NCBI GenBank assembly: GCA_963930775.1
Contig: OZ005690.1
Coordinates: 7,982,225-8,046,224, forward strand
Length of the DNA stretch: 64,000 nucleotides
Direction: 5' to 3'
DNA from: Cliona cf. orientalis
Taxonomy: Eukaryota > Porifera > Demospongiae > Clionaida > Clionaidae
The position numbers were made by a program, and so were the translations under genes. Each line of letters starts with the position of its first letter. Within the stretch, counting starts at the first letter, position 1. Below, in pieces: positions 42,501-53,218 of the stretch. The notes below the pieces were generated by a model, which saw nothing but the letters and a program-made list of their open reading frames with translations, had not been told where the DNA came from and made no database searches.

Positions 42501-45500
42501 CACCTTGAGTGCAGAGTATTACCAGTTGGGTATAGCACTCAATCTAAAATCTTCGAAGCTGAAGGCCATACAGAAACAGTATCCAAGTGATGTTCAGCAG
42601 GCATTTGATGACGTGCTGTATGCATGGCTGAGGTGGGAGTATCACATGGGTGACCCTCCAACATGGCGTATCTTGGTGAAAGCGGTTGACAAAATTAACC
42701 CTGCACAAGCTAAGGCCATTGCCACAGCACATCCACTAGAGAGTAAGAGTGGTCTCCGATAATAAAGGAGGGGCCGGGACTGCAGTATGTAATAATTACA
42801 GTGGAATCCCTCTATTCCGGACACCCCTGGGACAGCTTAAAGTGTCCTGATTAAAGGTGTTGTCCTCATTTCAGGGGTAGTTTTGTACACTACTGTTCTG
42901 TGTAGCTGGGACCATGGGTGGTGTCCTGATTAAGGGAGATCTCCTCATTTCAGGGGTATCCTTATAGAGGGATTCCACTGTATGTGTAACGGTTGGTCAT
43001 GGCCACCCAACCAGTCAGGTATTATGGGGCTGCCTATCCTCGTTTGCCAGTATGGTTGACGATGTGCATGACTTCAAATTTAATACTATTGGTCCAGCTA
43101 GTGTGGGGATATTATTTATACAAGTTTACTTTACCCTGCCTAATTGCTTACTCCTTTCACTGACCTCTGCTGTGGTTTGTGGTAGCTACACCTCTGTACC
43201 TGCAAGATTCGGTATAAAATTTGCTTCCCGTAGCTACTAATAATTATTCGTGAGCCTTGTTGATTGGCACGTTAATTTTATAGATAATCACTGATGCATT
43301 GATACAAGGTTACTGGATTTGTAAAAAAAACTTGACCACATGTGCATAGTCCCAATAATGCAAAATATGGTAAAGGTCGTCAATGTGGTATGTGCTGAGT
43401 CTATATGCCAAATCGATACCGGCTCTTCTATCGAGTCTGAGATCAACTCTCGGCCTCAACAGTGATGTTTTAATCACAGGACACAACTTTACAGTGCAGT
43501 ACAGCTTCTGATCTTCAGATTGGTTGTGGCATGTCACGCAGCATGCATCGGGATAACATCAGCTAAGAGAACGTGTGATGTTCGGCCAGCAGTACTTATC
43601 AGAGAAAGTATAGCTTATAAGTTCGCTGAACATGTGTCAGATACTCTGCATTCCTACCAATTTCAAATCTAAGAAAGGCTCCATAGCGGCATAGATAAAT
43701 CTATGATGGAGACCCTGAATTTTCGAGTAATTATCTCATAGATTAGGTATAATTTATCATACACTTCCAAGTACAATTAAGGCAGTAATCAGTACTCTTA
43801 CGTGCACGAGTGCAGTTAGTAATAGCATGAGCAAAAGCGAGTGCTATTTGGCTGTACGAATACACGTCAGAGTATTGTTGCTGCTCTAATTCTACGAGAA
43901 TTAGTGTGTGGTTAATATCAGCACACATGCTTATTAAGTGCATATTTTTTAGTAAGTGCATGCTTCCTTCCCATTATTAAGTATAGTCTAATAATTAAGC
44001 GCATGCGCCCAACAAAAATATTCATCATTCGATCAAGAGTGTTCCATGCCCCCGCCGCCTAATTGTACCGGTACTTCAGCCGCTTCACCCGCAAGTTTTA
44101 CTGAACAGTTAAGTTGTTCGCAGAGTATCTTCATTTGTTTCATAGTTAAAAGTGCTGTACGATTTTTGTTTATGCGATAATGCCATGAGCCAGACTCCAT
44201 GCTTGAGGGTGAGGTCTGGGCACGAGACTATCTGCTCTAGTAGAGGCAAGGGCTACAAGTCCTTGGTAGGCTGAAAGTATACTCTCCAGTAGTCCATAAA
44301 TATTGGAAATGTACTTCTCTCTGGCTCTTTCCTGACTCAAACTGTACCGTTCGGCCAAACGGACTGATCGAGCGCTTACTAGCAGATCGATCGCATACAA
44401 TATTGAATGGCATTCACCACGTGTACACCATGTGTGCCTCAGTCGGCCGCCCTATTGCACAATGTATGTACATTGTAAAGCGCATATTTTTTAATTATGT
44501 AATTTCGCCATAATCACATAACTAAAAATACTGCATAAGATACCAATCCTATGGTATACAAATTACATGTTGTTGTTTTTTTTTACAGAATTTCGGTCAG
44601 TGGATGACAGACGACTAAGTAAGAAATTGTATTAATTATTTTAAGCACTGAGCCACTGATTCATATCGCATTCATAATAGTGATGATAATTCAAAAGCAT
44701 GTAGACTTATCAGGGGCGGATCCAGAGGGGGTTTGATGGGCTCGAACGAACTCCCCTTTCCGATTAGCTGTCTAGTACTTAGCCTGTATAGTAGTGTAAA
44801 ATCTAGGCTTCATAGAACCCTCCATGCCTTTAGCTAGCTACAGTACTAAAGCCTCTGTCTTTAGCTCACCTACTTGGATGTTTCTTAGATCGATTTGAAG
44901 TCTTGGAGCGCATCACAAGACCTCGAACACGCAATCTAGCACGAATGGGCGTGGTCAACGAGCAAAGCGGGCGTGGCTTAAAAATTCGCGCGCATACTGT
45001 TAAACAAAGAACCCCCCTCTGATAAATCCTGGATCCGCCCCTGCTTATCCTTTAGTCCTCCAATTCTAATGAGCTAGTCATCTATGGTAGCTATAGTACA
45101 TATACATGCTTTTTTCTTGCTATACCGGTACATTATTTCTACAAGACTTGTTTCAACCTGAGCAGGCAAGTACGGGTATGGTGACAAGTTTGGCATTACC
45201 ATAATATCCAAAACTCGATCTATAGCATCAATTTCTGGTTACATACATGTATATGTGCCTACGTGTCCAGTACGCCTATATGTCTATGTACATGTACATG
45301 TATGTGTGTTTCCAGGTGTTTATAAACTGTCCGTGTGGGTTGAATAATGATACAAGGATGATCGAAGTATTATTATTGTATAATAATAATGTTGCAGGTG
45401 AAGATGATTTTTCTCGTTTACATGAGGAAGTGGCCACCTTGAGTGCAGAGTATTACCGTTTGGGTATAGCACTCAATCTAAAACCCTCAAAATTGAAAGC

Positions 45501-48500
45501 CATACAGAAACAGTATGCAAGTGATGTTCAGCAAGCATTTGATGATGTGCTATATGCATGGCTGAGGTGGGAGTATCATGAGAAGCATGGCCCTCCAACG
45601 TGGCGTAAACTGGTGAAAGCTGTAGATAAGATCAACCCCGCCCAAGCTAAGGCTATTGCCACTGCGCATCCACTAGAGGGTAAGAGTGGTCTCAGATCAT
45701 TATTATACCGGACCCATATGGCCCCATGGGGAGAGGCTACTCTATTTACTCGATATACATAATGTTGATGTGTGAGGGTAATTTTATAGTTTGGCTACAT
45801 GTACATGTATATCCAGTGTTATTAACGAATCCCGTTATGTACCCGAAACCCGCGCGCTCCGCGCGCCATAGGCGCACGGCCCAGCCCCCGTAGGGGGCTG
45901 GGCTAAATCATACAGTATTATAATATGAACGCTAAGGCTAGGTAGGGTTTGGTTTAGGGTAGTGTTTGACACACAAGGGTTAGTACTACTATTGTCTATA
46001 AAGTCGTGACAAAAGAGCAACTGGCAGCGGTGTTCACGGTGGTGTAGTGGCTAAGGGTCTGGTGTATGGATCCGTGGACCCCAGTTCGATCCTCGCTCCA
46101 TTTATTGATTTCCTTTTTTTTCCCTTATACTCTGGAAATTTTCTAAGTTGGAAGCGGGTTTCGGGTATATAACGCCGCTCGTTATTAACCCTCGGCGCAT
46201 GCGCGAGGGGTACGGTAGTCATTCTGTGTGTGTGTCTGTTACTGCGCTAGCTGCTACATACCTTGTTTATACGTTGAAAACAAGGTGCCATTAGGCTTTT
46301 CGTGGTAGTTTCAAGATCTGAATTGTGTGGATTTCGTTGAAAATGCTTCGTTCAAAAGTTATGGCGACATTTTCTGACCACCACGGCCTTCTTCGCTTCT
46401 TGTCGAGTTCTCTCTCAATGAAAGAGATAGTAGCCGCTTCGTTTCAAGAAGGTTAGTGTGTAGCTCAAGCGATAGTTCTTGTAACTCGACTGACTCATCA
46501 CTAGTCATGTTAACTACGCTTCTTGGCTTTACTGTATACTAGATCTGCTGATCTGGCATGCATGTGGTACTATTGCGTAATACCTTGCAATCCGTAATGC
46601 ATTCTTGTGGTCATAGTTTCTCTCTACAACACTGCTAACAGCAACAGAGTGTTGCAGGCTTAGCTTGCAATGTAGACTAGTCACTACTGCAATAAATCTC
46701 ACAGCGCCGAGGGTTTAACACCAATGGTGTTCATTAACCCTCGGCATATGCGCGAGGGTTACGGTAGTTGGTTTGTCTTTGACTGTCTGTCTGTCTGTTA
46801 CCACGCTAGCTGCTATATTCCTCGTTTGTGAGTCCAATTTGCGGTGTTGCAAGGTTCCTTATGGCGGTTCCCAACTCATGAATTGTGTGGATTTCTCCGA
46901 AAACTCTTTGTTCGCCAGTTTTGGCGTCATTTGCCGATTCTGACTTTGCCCGAGCTAGCGATAGCGTATAAATAGATTGCGCACTATATACGGTATGTAT
47001 GTGCGGTTGCATCAATCCCGCCGCTCAGTCCACCAGCAAGCTTTTGACGATCGTGGCTTCTTTTCAATTCTAAGGCTTAGCTGCCTGTATTCTTGTGGCA
47101 CCCTTTGACTCTCTGGCTTGTATATGCATGCATAGAATTACAGTGCTTGAAACCAAGTGAGTATTGGACATGCAGTATTACTCAGTGTACTTCAGTCTTG
47201 TGCCAAGGCTTTGCATCATAGTCCTTCAAGTCAAGATGTAGCTAGCTAAGTCCCCAAGAATTGGAGGTTAGGCTACAGTGAGTGAGGTTGAGTTGACGTC
47301 GACACCACAGTGTGGAGTTCGATACAACATGCTAGGGTTGTTGCTGCTATGAGCTGTTGAACCGTCTTGAATAACACTGCTATGCAAATATAACATTAAC
47401 CTCATCCCTGTCTCGTCCTGGCCCCAGCCCTTTAGCTACCCCCTTTTCTGCATGCAACTATTGAATCATGTAGCTAATGCCATGCAGCGCGCCGAGGGTT
47501 TTGTGCTCGAGAGAGCTCTAGTTAATTGCATGCAATCCGTATAACTACATTCTTGTGGTTACTCGCAACAACTATTACTGTAGTGTACAGTAACAGTGTT
47601 GCCAAGTTGGCAAATTGCAGTATGCAGACTTGCCTGGGTTCAAGGCTATAATTATATAGCTTAGCAATAGCTCTTGTGCTGAGGGTTTTGCACTATAGTG
47701 CTTCATTATTGTCTGTACAGCTAAGATAGCAAAAGATTAATCATTAAAATTCCATTGTGTTTTTAGAATAGTCATATTATTATTGATTGTTCTTCACAAA
47801 GCCGAATCAAAACTAGGTCTATAGGGTTGTTGTTAAGTATTTCTAATGTGTCACTTTCCATTACTACTGTGATTGGACAATTGAAGTATAATATTATTAT
47901 GTTATTCTTTTTTAATTCAATACAGGGCCCAATGATGCTTGCAGTGAAATACATGTGAATGATGATAATATAATTACTTTAGAGTCTGGTATTACTACTC
48001 CTCAGTTAAGTCGCAGGCATGTCAGTGAGTTAACCAATGAAGGTGATAATCTGGTCCAACCAAACCTCAACCATCCACTCAGGCATCGTTCTTATCATTG
48101 CAACCGCAAATGTCTCTTTTTGATACATCTCTTGGTTGTTGTTATAATTGCCTTGGCTATATTGGCAGTGGAGCAGAGACGGGCTTTGTTTGATGAACTT
48201 CAAGGTCGTCATTCCTATCTAGTTCGCGAATTTTATTCACCAGGAGATAGCCGACTGCTACCGTTATCAGTGTGGGTTAGCATGTTTCACAGTTCAATTG
48301 ATTTAGAGCTTACAGGAGATAAATTTACTGCATCAGCATATATTTATGTTGTGGATTCATCATTAAGGATACCACTCAGGTACAACAATACAGCTCCGGT
48401 TGAGGAAAAGCATGTCATAGCAGAGGACACCTATAGATTTTGGAAGTTTTACTTATATTCTAACTCTATGATAAATGGAACCGTTTGCACCTCGGAAGAG

Positions 48501-48995
48501 CCTTTGGAGACATTTATAATCAAGGGTCATCATAACATGGACAACTGGCATAGAACCTATCATCATAGTTACGTTATTAATAAGCGGCATGACCGTGTAA
48601 CAAATTGTCAGAGTGTAACGAACGTAAATTATACTGTCAATAAGGAAGATTATTATTTTGTGGTTGTTTTCAACCGTGATAATGAAAAGGAACCAATAGT
48701 AAATGTTAAGTTAAACTTTAAACGCTTTCAATACTCTTATACCAGACCACCCAACTGTACTCTTACACCATACAGAGTATGCTCTGTGTCCATACCATTC
48801 CCTTATAGCTTCACACAAGAATTTAGTCTCCTTATACTGACGTCCATTCCACGAGAAGTAGACTGGGATGAGGAAATGTTCATTAAAATGTCTTATCGAT
48901 ATCGAATAATACCTTGCTCTCTCATTTTCTTTATTTTCTATGTACTAACTGGACTCATATGCCGCGAATGCTATCGCAAGTACTATAAGAAGTGA
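39509..48995 (+). CDS. Two-pass membrane protein with tandem cytoplasmic Death domains
   Basis: Exons: 39509-39524, 40998-41027, 42464-42742, 44589-44618, 45398-45679, 47926-48995 (1,707 nt, 568 residues), all phase 1. Exons 3 and 5 each encode a Death domain, with YYQLGIALNLKSSKLKAIQ in the first and W-x-x-L-V-K-A-V-x-K near the end of both. Each is preceded by a 30-nt exon (EFQSVDDREL / EFRSVDDRRL). A membrane helix lies at about residues 275-294 (CLFLIHLLVVVIIALAILAV). About 245 residues with N-glycosylation sequons (NNT, NGT, NYT, NCT) follow, then a second helix at about 540-558 and a basic tail RECYRKYYKK. No signal peptide is present, so both ends should be cytosolic and the middle extracellular or luminal. 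Death domains usually recruit adaptors or kinases in apoptosis or innate signalling. The ectodomain family is unknown to me. Confidence 0.8.
39648..39903. mobile_element. MULE-like MITE with 9-bp duplication
   Basis: 256 bp. TIR of about 50 bp: TAGTCTCGCAAGCCACACCC at the left and GATGGCTTGCGAGACTA at the right, with GAGAAAGAGGGTCTGGTAAC repeated inverted. Target duplication ATAGGGGTT at 39639-39647 and 39904-39912. Nine-base duplications are typical of Mutator-like elements. It lies in the first intron of the Death-domain gene. Confidence 0.8.
41208..41417. mobile_element. TA-flanked MITE with CCGTGTTTCT ends
   Basis: 210 bp. The ends CCGTGTTTCTTTGGCCCTTC and TTTTTAGAAGAAATATGG are inverted in their outer bases. 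The inner strands CTAATTATTCGGCA / TGCCGAATTTTTAG pair as well. It contains GGCTAAGGTCGTCACGTG. Confidence 0.7.
41900..42394. mobile_element. CCGTAGATCGGG-family MITE with a nested insertion
   Basis: The right end AACATATCCCGATCTACGG and internal AAAATTTTCGTCGACAACCT mark the family. The left terminus is eroded. About 350 bp of unrelated sequence, including the 42168-42306 palindrome, is inserted inside. Confidence 0.55.
42168..42306. repeat. Long imperfect palindrome
   Basis: Arms of about 52 bp (CATAAAGCATAGGTAGTAGT ... CAGTTACTAT and ATAGTAACTG ... ACTACTACCTATGCTTTATG) surround a GC-rich loop with its own stem CTCGGGCTTCGCCCTCG. Just upstream, 42080-42160 has short tandem copies of GGTAGTTAGAACATG. 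Confidence 0.75.
42799..42980. mobile_element. pogo/Tigger-like MITE
   Basis: 182 bp between TA dinucleotides. CAGTGGAATCCCTCTATTCC and TTATAGAGGGATTCCACTG form the TIR, typical of pogo/Tigger-type Tc1-mariner elements. CTCATTTCAGGGGTA occurs twice inside. It begins 56 bp after the first Death-domain exon. Confidence 0.8.
44589..45679 (+). repeat. Second copy of the duplicated exon pair
   Basis: Small exon 44589-44618 and Death exon 45398-45679. The second Death domain is three nucleotides longer (EKHGPPTW versus MGDPPTW) and differs at a few positions (QLG to RLG, KSSKL to KPSKL, QYPSD to QYASD, RIL to RKL). Otherwise it is nearly identical to the first. Confidence 0.8.
44711..45043. mobile_element. 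hAT5-like MITE (CAGGGGCGGATCCAG)
   Basis: 333 bp. CAGGGGCGGATCCAGAGGGG and CTGGATCCGCCCCTG are inverted ends; 5-bp duplication CTTAT at 44706-44710 and 45044-45048. Confidence 0.85.
45836..46183. mobile_element. TIR element containing a tRNA-like sequence
   Basis: Inverted segments GTTATGTACCCGAAACCCGC (left) and GCGGGTTTCGGGTATATAAC (right) lie close to TTAA at 45832-45835 and 46184-46187. Inside are a GC hairpin (CAGCCCCCGTAGGGGGCTG near 45883) and a tRNA-like stretch. Confidence 0.6.
46032..46101 (+). repeat. tRNA-like sequence
   Basis: A-box-like GGTGTAGTGGCTAAGGG and B-box AGTTCGATCCT at tRNA spacing. The stems do not close into a clear cloverleaf and no anticodon is assigned. It lies within a TIR element, so it is probably a SINE-derived or captured pol III sequence. 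Confidence 0.45.
46188..46713. mobile_element. TTAA-type element, CCCTCGGCGCATGCGC family, copy 2
   Basis: It starts right after TTAA (46184-46187) with CCCTCGGCGCATGCGCGAGG and ends ACAGCGCCGAGGG at 46713. It shares interior sequence with the other copies. Confidence 0.65.
46738..47497. mobile_element. TTAA-type element, CCCTCGGCGCATGCGC family, copy 3
   Basis: It starts after TTAA with CCCTCGGCATATGCGCGAGG and ends CAGCGCGCCGAGGG at 47497. It lies 20-odd bases after copy 2, so the two are nearly head to tail. Its longer interior is non-coding. Confidence 0.6.
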
Positions 48996-51324
48996 AGAGA
49001 TATAGCCAAGAATTTTCATAGTCTGTAATTTTAATACAGTATGCATAATAATTAGGAACATTAATTTTGTCCTCCTTGTGTATTATGTGTTGGTAATTTT
49101 AGTTATAATATTATAGTCTATTGCTTTTATTTACTGTCAGTGTATGTCTTTTCCCTTTGTGCCTGTTTAGACGAAAGTTTTAGTACTGGTTTTGTGGTCT
49201 TTTGCAGTTACGTTGTTGAGATATTATTAATTTTACTGATAATCTATTAACTTCCGTACTATAGCGTAATTTCGCACTTAAAGCAATTGCCGGTCACAGT
49301 GGCGCGTGGCTGTAACTGGAGCTGCTTCCAGGGCGAGGTTTGGTGAAGGGTTTGAGGCCGGGACTCCTGAATGTTGGTGTTCCTATGTTGAGCGGGCGCC
49401 CGCGCTAAGTTAAGCATCAACATGGGCGTGTCTGCGGAGGCGGCACGCGCCCAGGTTGCACAATGAGGTTCGAACCGGTCCAGGGCAGAAATGCAGCAGA
49501 CAAAAGGGCCCGTGCCTGGCAGTAGTGGGACAGCGCCGGTGAATAGGCACCAGCTGACAGCCCTGTCGAGATAATCCAACCCAGATCTGCTCCTTAATTT
49601 TTTTTCTCCGTTCCATTCGTGCAACTTTCTAGACGGGCTATCAAGCGCTCATTATTTTTTCCTAGCAAGCCGACATACAAGTAGAAAAAATTGTCCAGAA
49701 AATCCACATAGTACTGCTATAAAGGTCGTCACGTTAATGTGCGGGCGCGCGCGCGTAGCCACGCCCCTCACGCAGCGCGTAGGTTGGAACCAAAGATAAT
49801 AGAGGGTAAACATTGCAAAATTAATGCCCTATACAAACATAATATTATGGGATAACTTCAAAGTGCTGTAATTTTTATCCTAAGATGTGAATCAAAATTC
49901 CACTTCATACGTAATATTATTATTATTATTTTGTAGGTGTGAGCCATATGGATTTTCCATGCTCACATAAAACTTACGGTTCTACCTGCCCCCCTAAACC
50001 CCGATAATGGAAATCTCTATTTTTTCTACTTTATAGTGTGTAATAATGTTTAGATGTGAGTCATGCAGTGAACATCATCATGCACCAATTGATTTCTAAT
50101 GGTGGGAGTTTCCATCTCCTCTCAATAATTAATCGTCATGATAACTGGATCCTATGGCAATCCAAATATTATGACAATAATAATTATTATTATCAAATTC
50201 AAACTCAGTGTGCAAATTAAATTTATGTGGATATTGGATAAATACCAATTCAAGGGTGCAAAAGTACAGAGATCATTCAATTCCAATAATAATATTATTA
50301 TTATCACGGTGTGTTACTTTCAATGCATGCGGTGTTCCACCAGTCCCGCATTCCAGCCCCAGGAATGTGGAATGACCGAATGGATTGGTGGGAAAGGATT
50401 ACTAAAGTGAATGCACTGGATTGGACTGGACATAAATTAGCACATGCATAGGTATTACCTAATGAAATGTCGAACTATAGAAAATTTTGGTTGTTGTAAA
50501 GGGCACCATCAGAAGGCCTTGGGACGAGGCTAGTATTACCTTTAACACACAACAAAAGATTAGCGTGGATCGTGGGATCTGGAAGGAGTACTGTCACGTT
50601 AAAGCATTGTGTGCAAAACTGTGCAGGTACCAGGAACTGGAATAAGTAGTTGATGATAACATTTCAACACTAGTTAGCTAATTGATTAGTTTATTAATTG
50701 CCATAAATATTTAATATAATATCCATACTCATGGTGTACTTTCAACGTTGTACTTTACCTATTGTCAATGCAAATTTTGCACCCTCGAGTTAACGCACCC
50801 TTCTATGCAGGTTTGTACTTTTGCACCCTTGAATTTGTAGCTTTGACCTTTTCCACCCTTGAATTTGTATTTATCCATAACATAAGTTTGAGTTTGAATT
50901 TTCATAATTTTGTCACTTTTGGATTGCCATATAGCTACATCTGCTATAAGAATAATTATTATAGCTATAATAGTATCTTTTTTCAGCCCTTGATCCACTT
51001 TAGCTATAATCAGAAATTCACTTCCCAGGCACTCTCAGCTTCTCAATTAACATAACACATTGAAAAGGTGGGAGGACCTGTAGCTGGGCACAAGGCTACT
51101 GCCTTTATTATTATAGCACTCTTTAAGTGATACAGATACAGAATTCAGTAGCCTTTAATTTTTAATAGGCCTAGATGATTGCATTCCAAAGCACAATCAC
51201 ATCTTATACATACAATTATTCATTTGTGTTTGATTAAGAGTTTTTAAATTATTCATATTATTTGTGCACTATTGGTCATGTGAACTAATAATTAATAACT
51301 GACAAGAGACATTGATAGCAAAAC
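48996..51324. other. Intergenic: GC-rich island and foldback element
   Basis: It contains a GC-rich island at about 49259-49780, unlike its AT-rich neighbours. The island has minus-strand open frames in two frames but no recognised domain, and includes AAAGGTCGTCAC near 49723, so I read it as a repeat. The foldback element at 50153-50931 follows. No gene is supported. Confidence 0.5.
50153..50931. mobile_element. Foldback element with about 110-bp arms
   Basis: TATGGCAATCCAAATATTATGAC ... AAATTCAAACTC ... TTCAAGGGTGCAAAAGTAC at the left (50153-50270) is inverted at the right (about 50810-50931). The right arm also carries a short tandem of a CACCCTTGAATTTGTA unit. The interior is non-coding. 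Confidence 0.75.
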
Positions 51325-52776
51325 ATGGAGGACTTTTCTACAGAGAGGATTTTGAGGAATGCTGTTCACAAACCTAACTGGTGGAGAGAATTTCCACCTC
51401 CTGGAGAAGGCAGTGTCACGTTTGATATGCAAAGGTGCACACCCTTCTGTGTCGTAATTCGCACTAATCACTCACTGCATGAAGCTCAATGGATCTCGCT
51501 TGAGGTAAAAAAGAATGATGTAATCTTTAAAATGCACACAGAAAATGAAACAAAGGTGATCGCTGAAAGACATGGACACGAAAATATTGGATACGAAGGT
51601 TGCTGCAAGTTATCGTATTGGCTGAGCTATGATTGCAACAATTTAATTCTCAAATATGGCAAAGGATATCGGATGAATGAAACCATCATCTTGGGGTGTG
51701 ACCTGCTAGCTGGACTTACACATGAGCAGCAAATTAAGGAAAGGAGGAGATTGCATGGACTGTTTTCTTCAAAAATCCCCAAAGTCATTGAACAATATGA
51801 CATGACAGAGCAACATACAATGATAAAGATGTACGAGGAGATTATTTCAAAAGGAACAATTATGCACAACAGTGGACAAATCGCAAGTTCAGATAAGGAA
51901 GCTCCTCCTGCGACAAAAAAGGTTTGTACAGAGATTACTTCAAGTGTAGCTATGGGACAAGACAGTTATCAGGCTGAAGAAATGGCCAGAAGACTACTTG
52001 ATTTAGAAGGTATGGTTGACTTCGACAGAAATCCTCTCACTTGTAATTGGCCGCCACTTGTTTTGGATAGCTCAAAAGTAACGCTCCTTGATCTGGACAG
52101 CAATAGCTACACGTTCTCTGCCAGCCTTCCGATAGTTTGTCGAGAACTTTACCAAAACGTTGCACACAGTGGAGTATGTCTTGATTTGCCTTCTGGAAAT
52201 GAACAATGCAAACTATCAGATGCTATTCGTCACAGCATTGAGAGTGAAGATGGAATACTGCATAAGAAACTTGAAGACAAAGCAGGAAAATTTGGAGCAA
52301 AGAACAAAACATATCTAAGAGTAACACTAGGAATGAGTCGTGGAAATTCTCCAGGTATACCATACGTCTTGGAAATTTGGCCTAAGAACCATGGCAGTCC
52401 AATTCATAGCCATGGTAACTCCTACGCTGTGATTAAGGTTATTCATGGTGGTTTGACCATCTCTATCTACAATAAGCATATCAAGTCAGAGAATGATAAA
52501 AGTCTCTTAGACTGTGACATGAAACAAGGTGATGTAACTTGGATCAGTCCAAACTGGTACCAGACGCACAAACTATGGAACAATACTAGTGATTACTGCG
52601 TAACTATACAATGCTACCAGTATGGAGACAATGACTGTCACCACTGGCCTTACTTCAGCTATATCTCTTCAAAGGGGACGAGTGAGGACTTTCTCCCTAC
52701 TTCTGACTTTACATTCAGGGAGATGAGGGAGAAAGTTCTTAAAGAGTATCAAGATTACCTAGCTAGACAACAATGA
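51325..52776 (+). CDS. Cysteine dioxygenase-like cupin protein with extra N-terminal domain
   Basis: An intronless 483-residue protein. Residues about 325-440 match cysteine dioxygenase, which oxidises L-cysteine to cysteine sulfinate on a mononuclear iron. The cupin motif GSPIHSHGNSYAVIKVIHGG supplies His361 and His363. The third ligand, His415 in WYQTHKLWN, lies 52 residues on, the same spacing as His88-His140 in mammalian CDO. Arg332 in YLRV corresponds to the substrate-binding Arg60, and Tyr431 probably to Tyr157. The cysteine that forms the Cys-Tyr crosslink is alanine (368) and the His of the SxHxY triad is glutamine. Residues 1-150 form an unrecognised domain with GYEGCCKLSYWLSYDCNNL; about 200 residues separate it from the cupin. 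CDO is normally about 200 residues, so this is a fusion. Other thiol dioxygenase activity is possible. Confidence 0.8.
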   Translation: MEDFSTERILRNAVHKPNWWREFPPPGEGSVTFDMQRCTPFCVVIRTNHSLHEAQWISLEVKKNDVIFKMHTENETKVIAERHGHENIGYEGCCKLSYWLSYDCNNLILKYGKGYRMNETIILGCDLLAGLTHEQQIKERRRLHGLFSSKIPKVIEQYDMTEQHTMIKMYEEIISKGTIMHNSGQIASSDKEAPPATKKVCTEITSSVAMGQDSYQAEEMARRLLDLEGMVDFDRNPLTCNWPPLVLDSSKVTLLDLDSNSYTFSASLPIVCRELYQNVAHSGVCLDLPSGNEQCKLSDAIRHSIESEDGILHKKLEDKAGKFGAKNKTYLRVTLGMSRGNSPGIPYVLEIWPKNHGSPIHSHGNSYAVIKVIHGGLTISIYNKHIKSENDKSLLDCDMKQGDVTWISPNWYQTHKLWNNTSDYCVTIQCYQYGDNDCHHWPYFSYISSKGTSEDFLPTSDFTFREMREKVLKEYQDYLARQQ

Positions 52777-53218
52777 AGTACTGTGTATTAGAATCATAAT
52801 TATTAGTATTTCATACGCACATGCGTGCATGGATGGGATAAGCTGTTAAATTATCTTGTGATGACATTGTAATAATTAATGTTATAATGTCCCAACTGGA
52901 ATGCCAAACTGTCATAATTATGGATCCCTGTTATCGAAGTGCTGGGTCTTGTTCAGATCGAGAGTAAAGAGAATTTTAGTAAGATCATGCACACAGCACT
53001 TCCCTATATAGCTACTTCTAGAGTTAGATAGTGACTACAAGGTAAAGCTACACTCAACTATTCTCACTAACGACACCTCACCATGTTGTAATTCCTGGGC
53101 TTCCCAAAAATGAAGGCAGAATTTGAGTGTATGCATGGAAGCCCCAGGAGCTCGAGTGACTATAAATATAGCCATATAGAAAGATCATCATTCCCAAACA
53201 AAGTGGTTAAGTTCACAG

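Larger units (their letters stand above)
40998..42742 (+). repeat. First copy of a duplicated exon pair (linker exon plus Death domain)
   Basis: The 30-nt exon 40998-41027 and 279-nt exon 42464-42742 have close copies at 44589-44618 and 45398-45679. Identity is high at the nucleotide level, even in flanking intron bases (TTTTTTTACAG before the small exon; GTAAGAGTGGTCTC after the Death exon). The introns between differ in transposon content, so the duplication is older than those insertions. Confidence 0.8.

Noticed and set aside
49259..49624. 121-codon minus-strand frame in the GC-rich island
   Set aside because: Open frames are expected by chance in GC-rich sequence. Two overlapping frames are open, there is no recognised domain, and repeat features are present.
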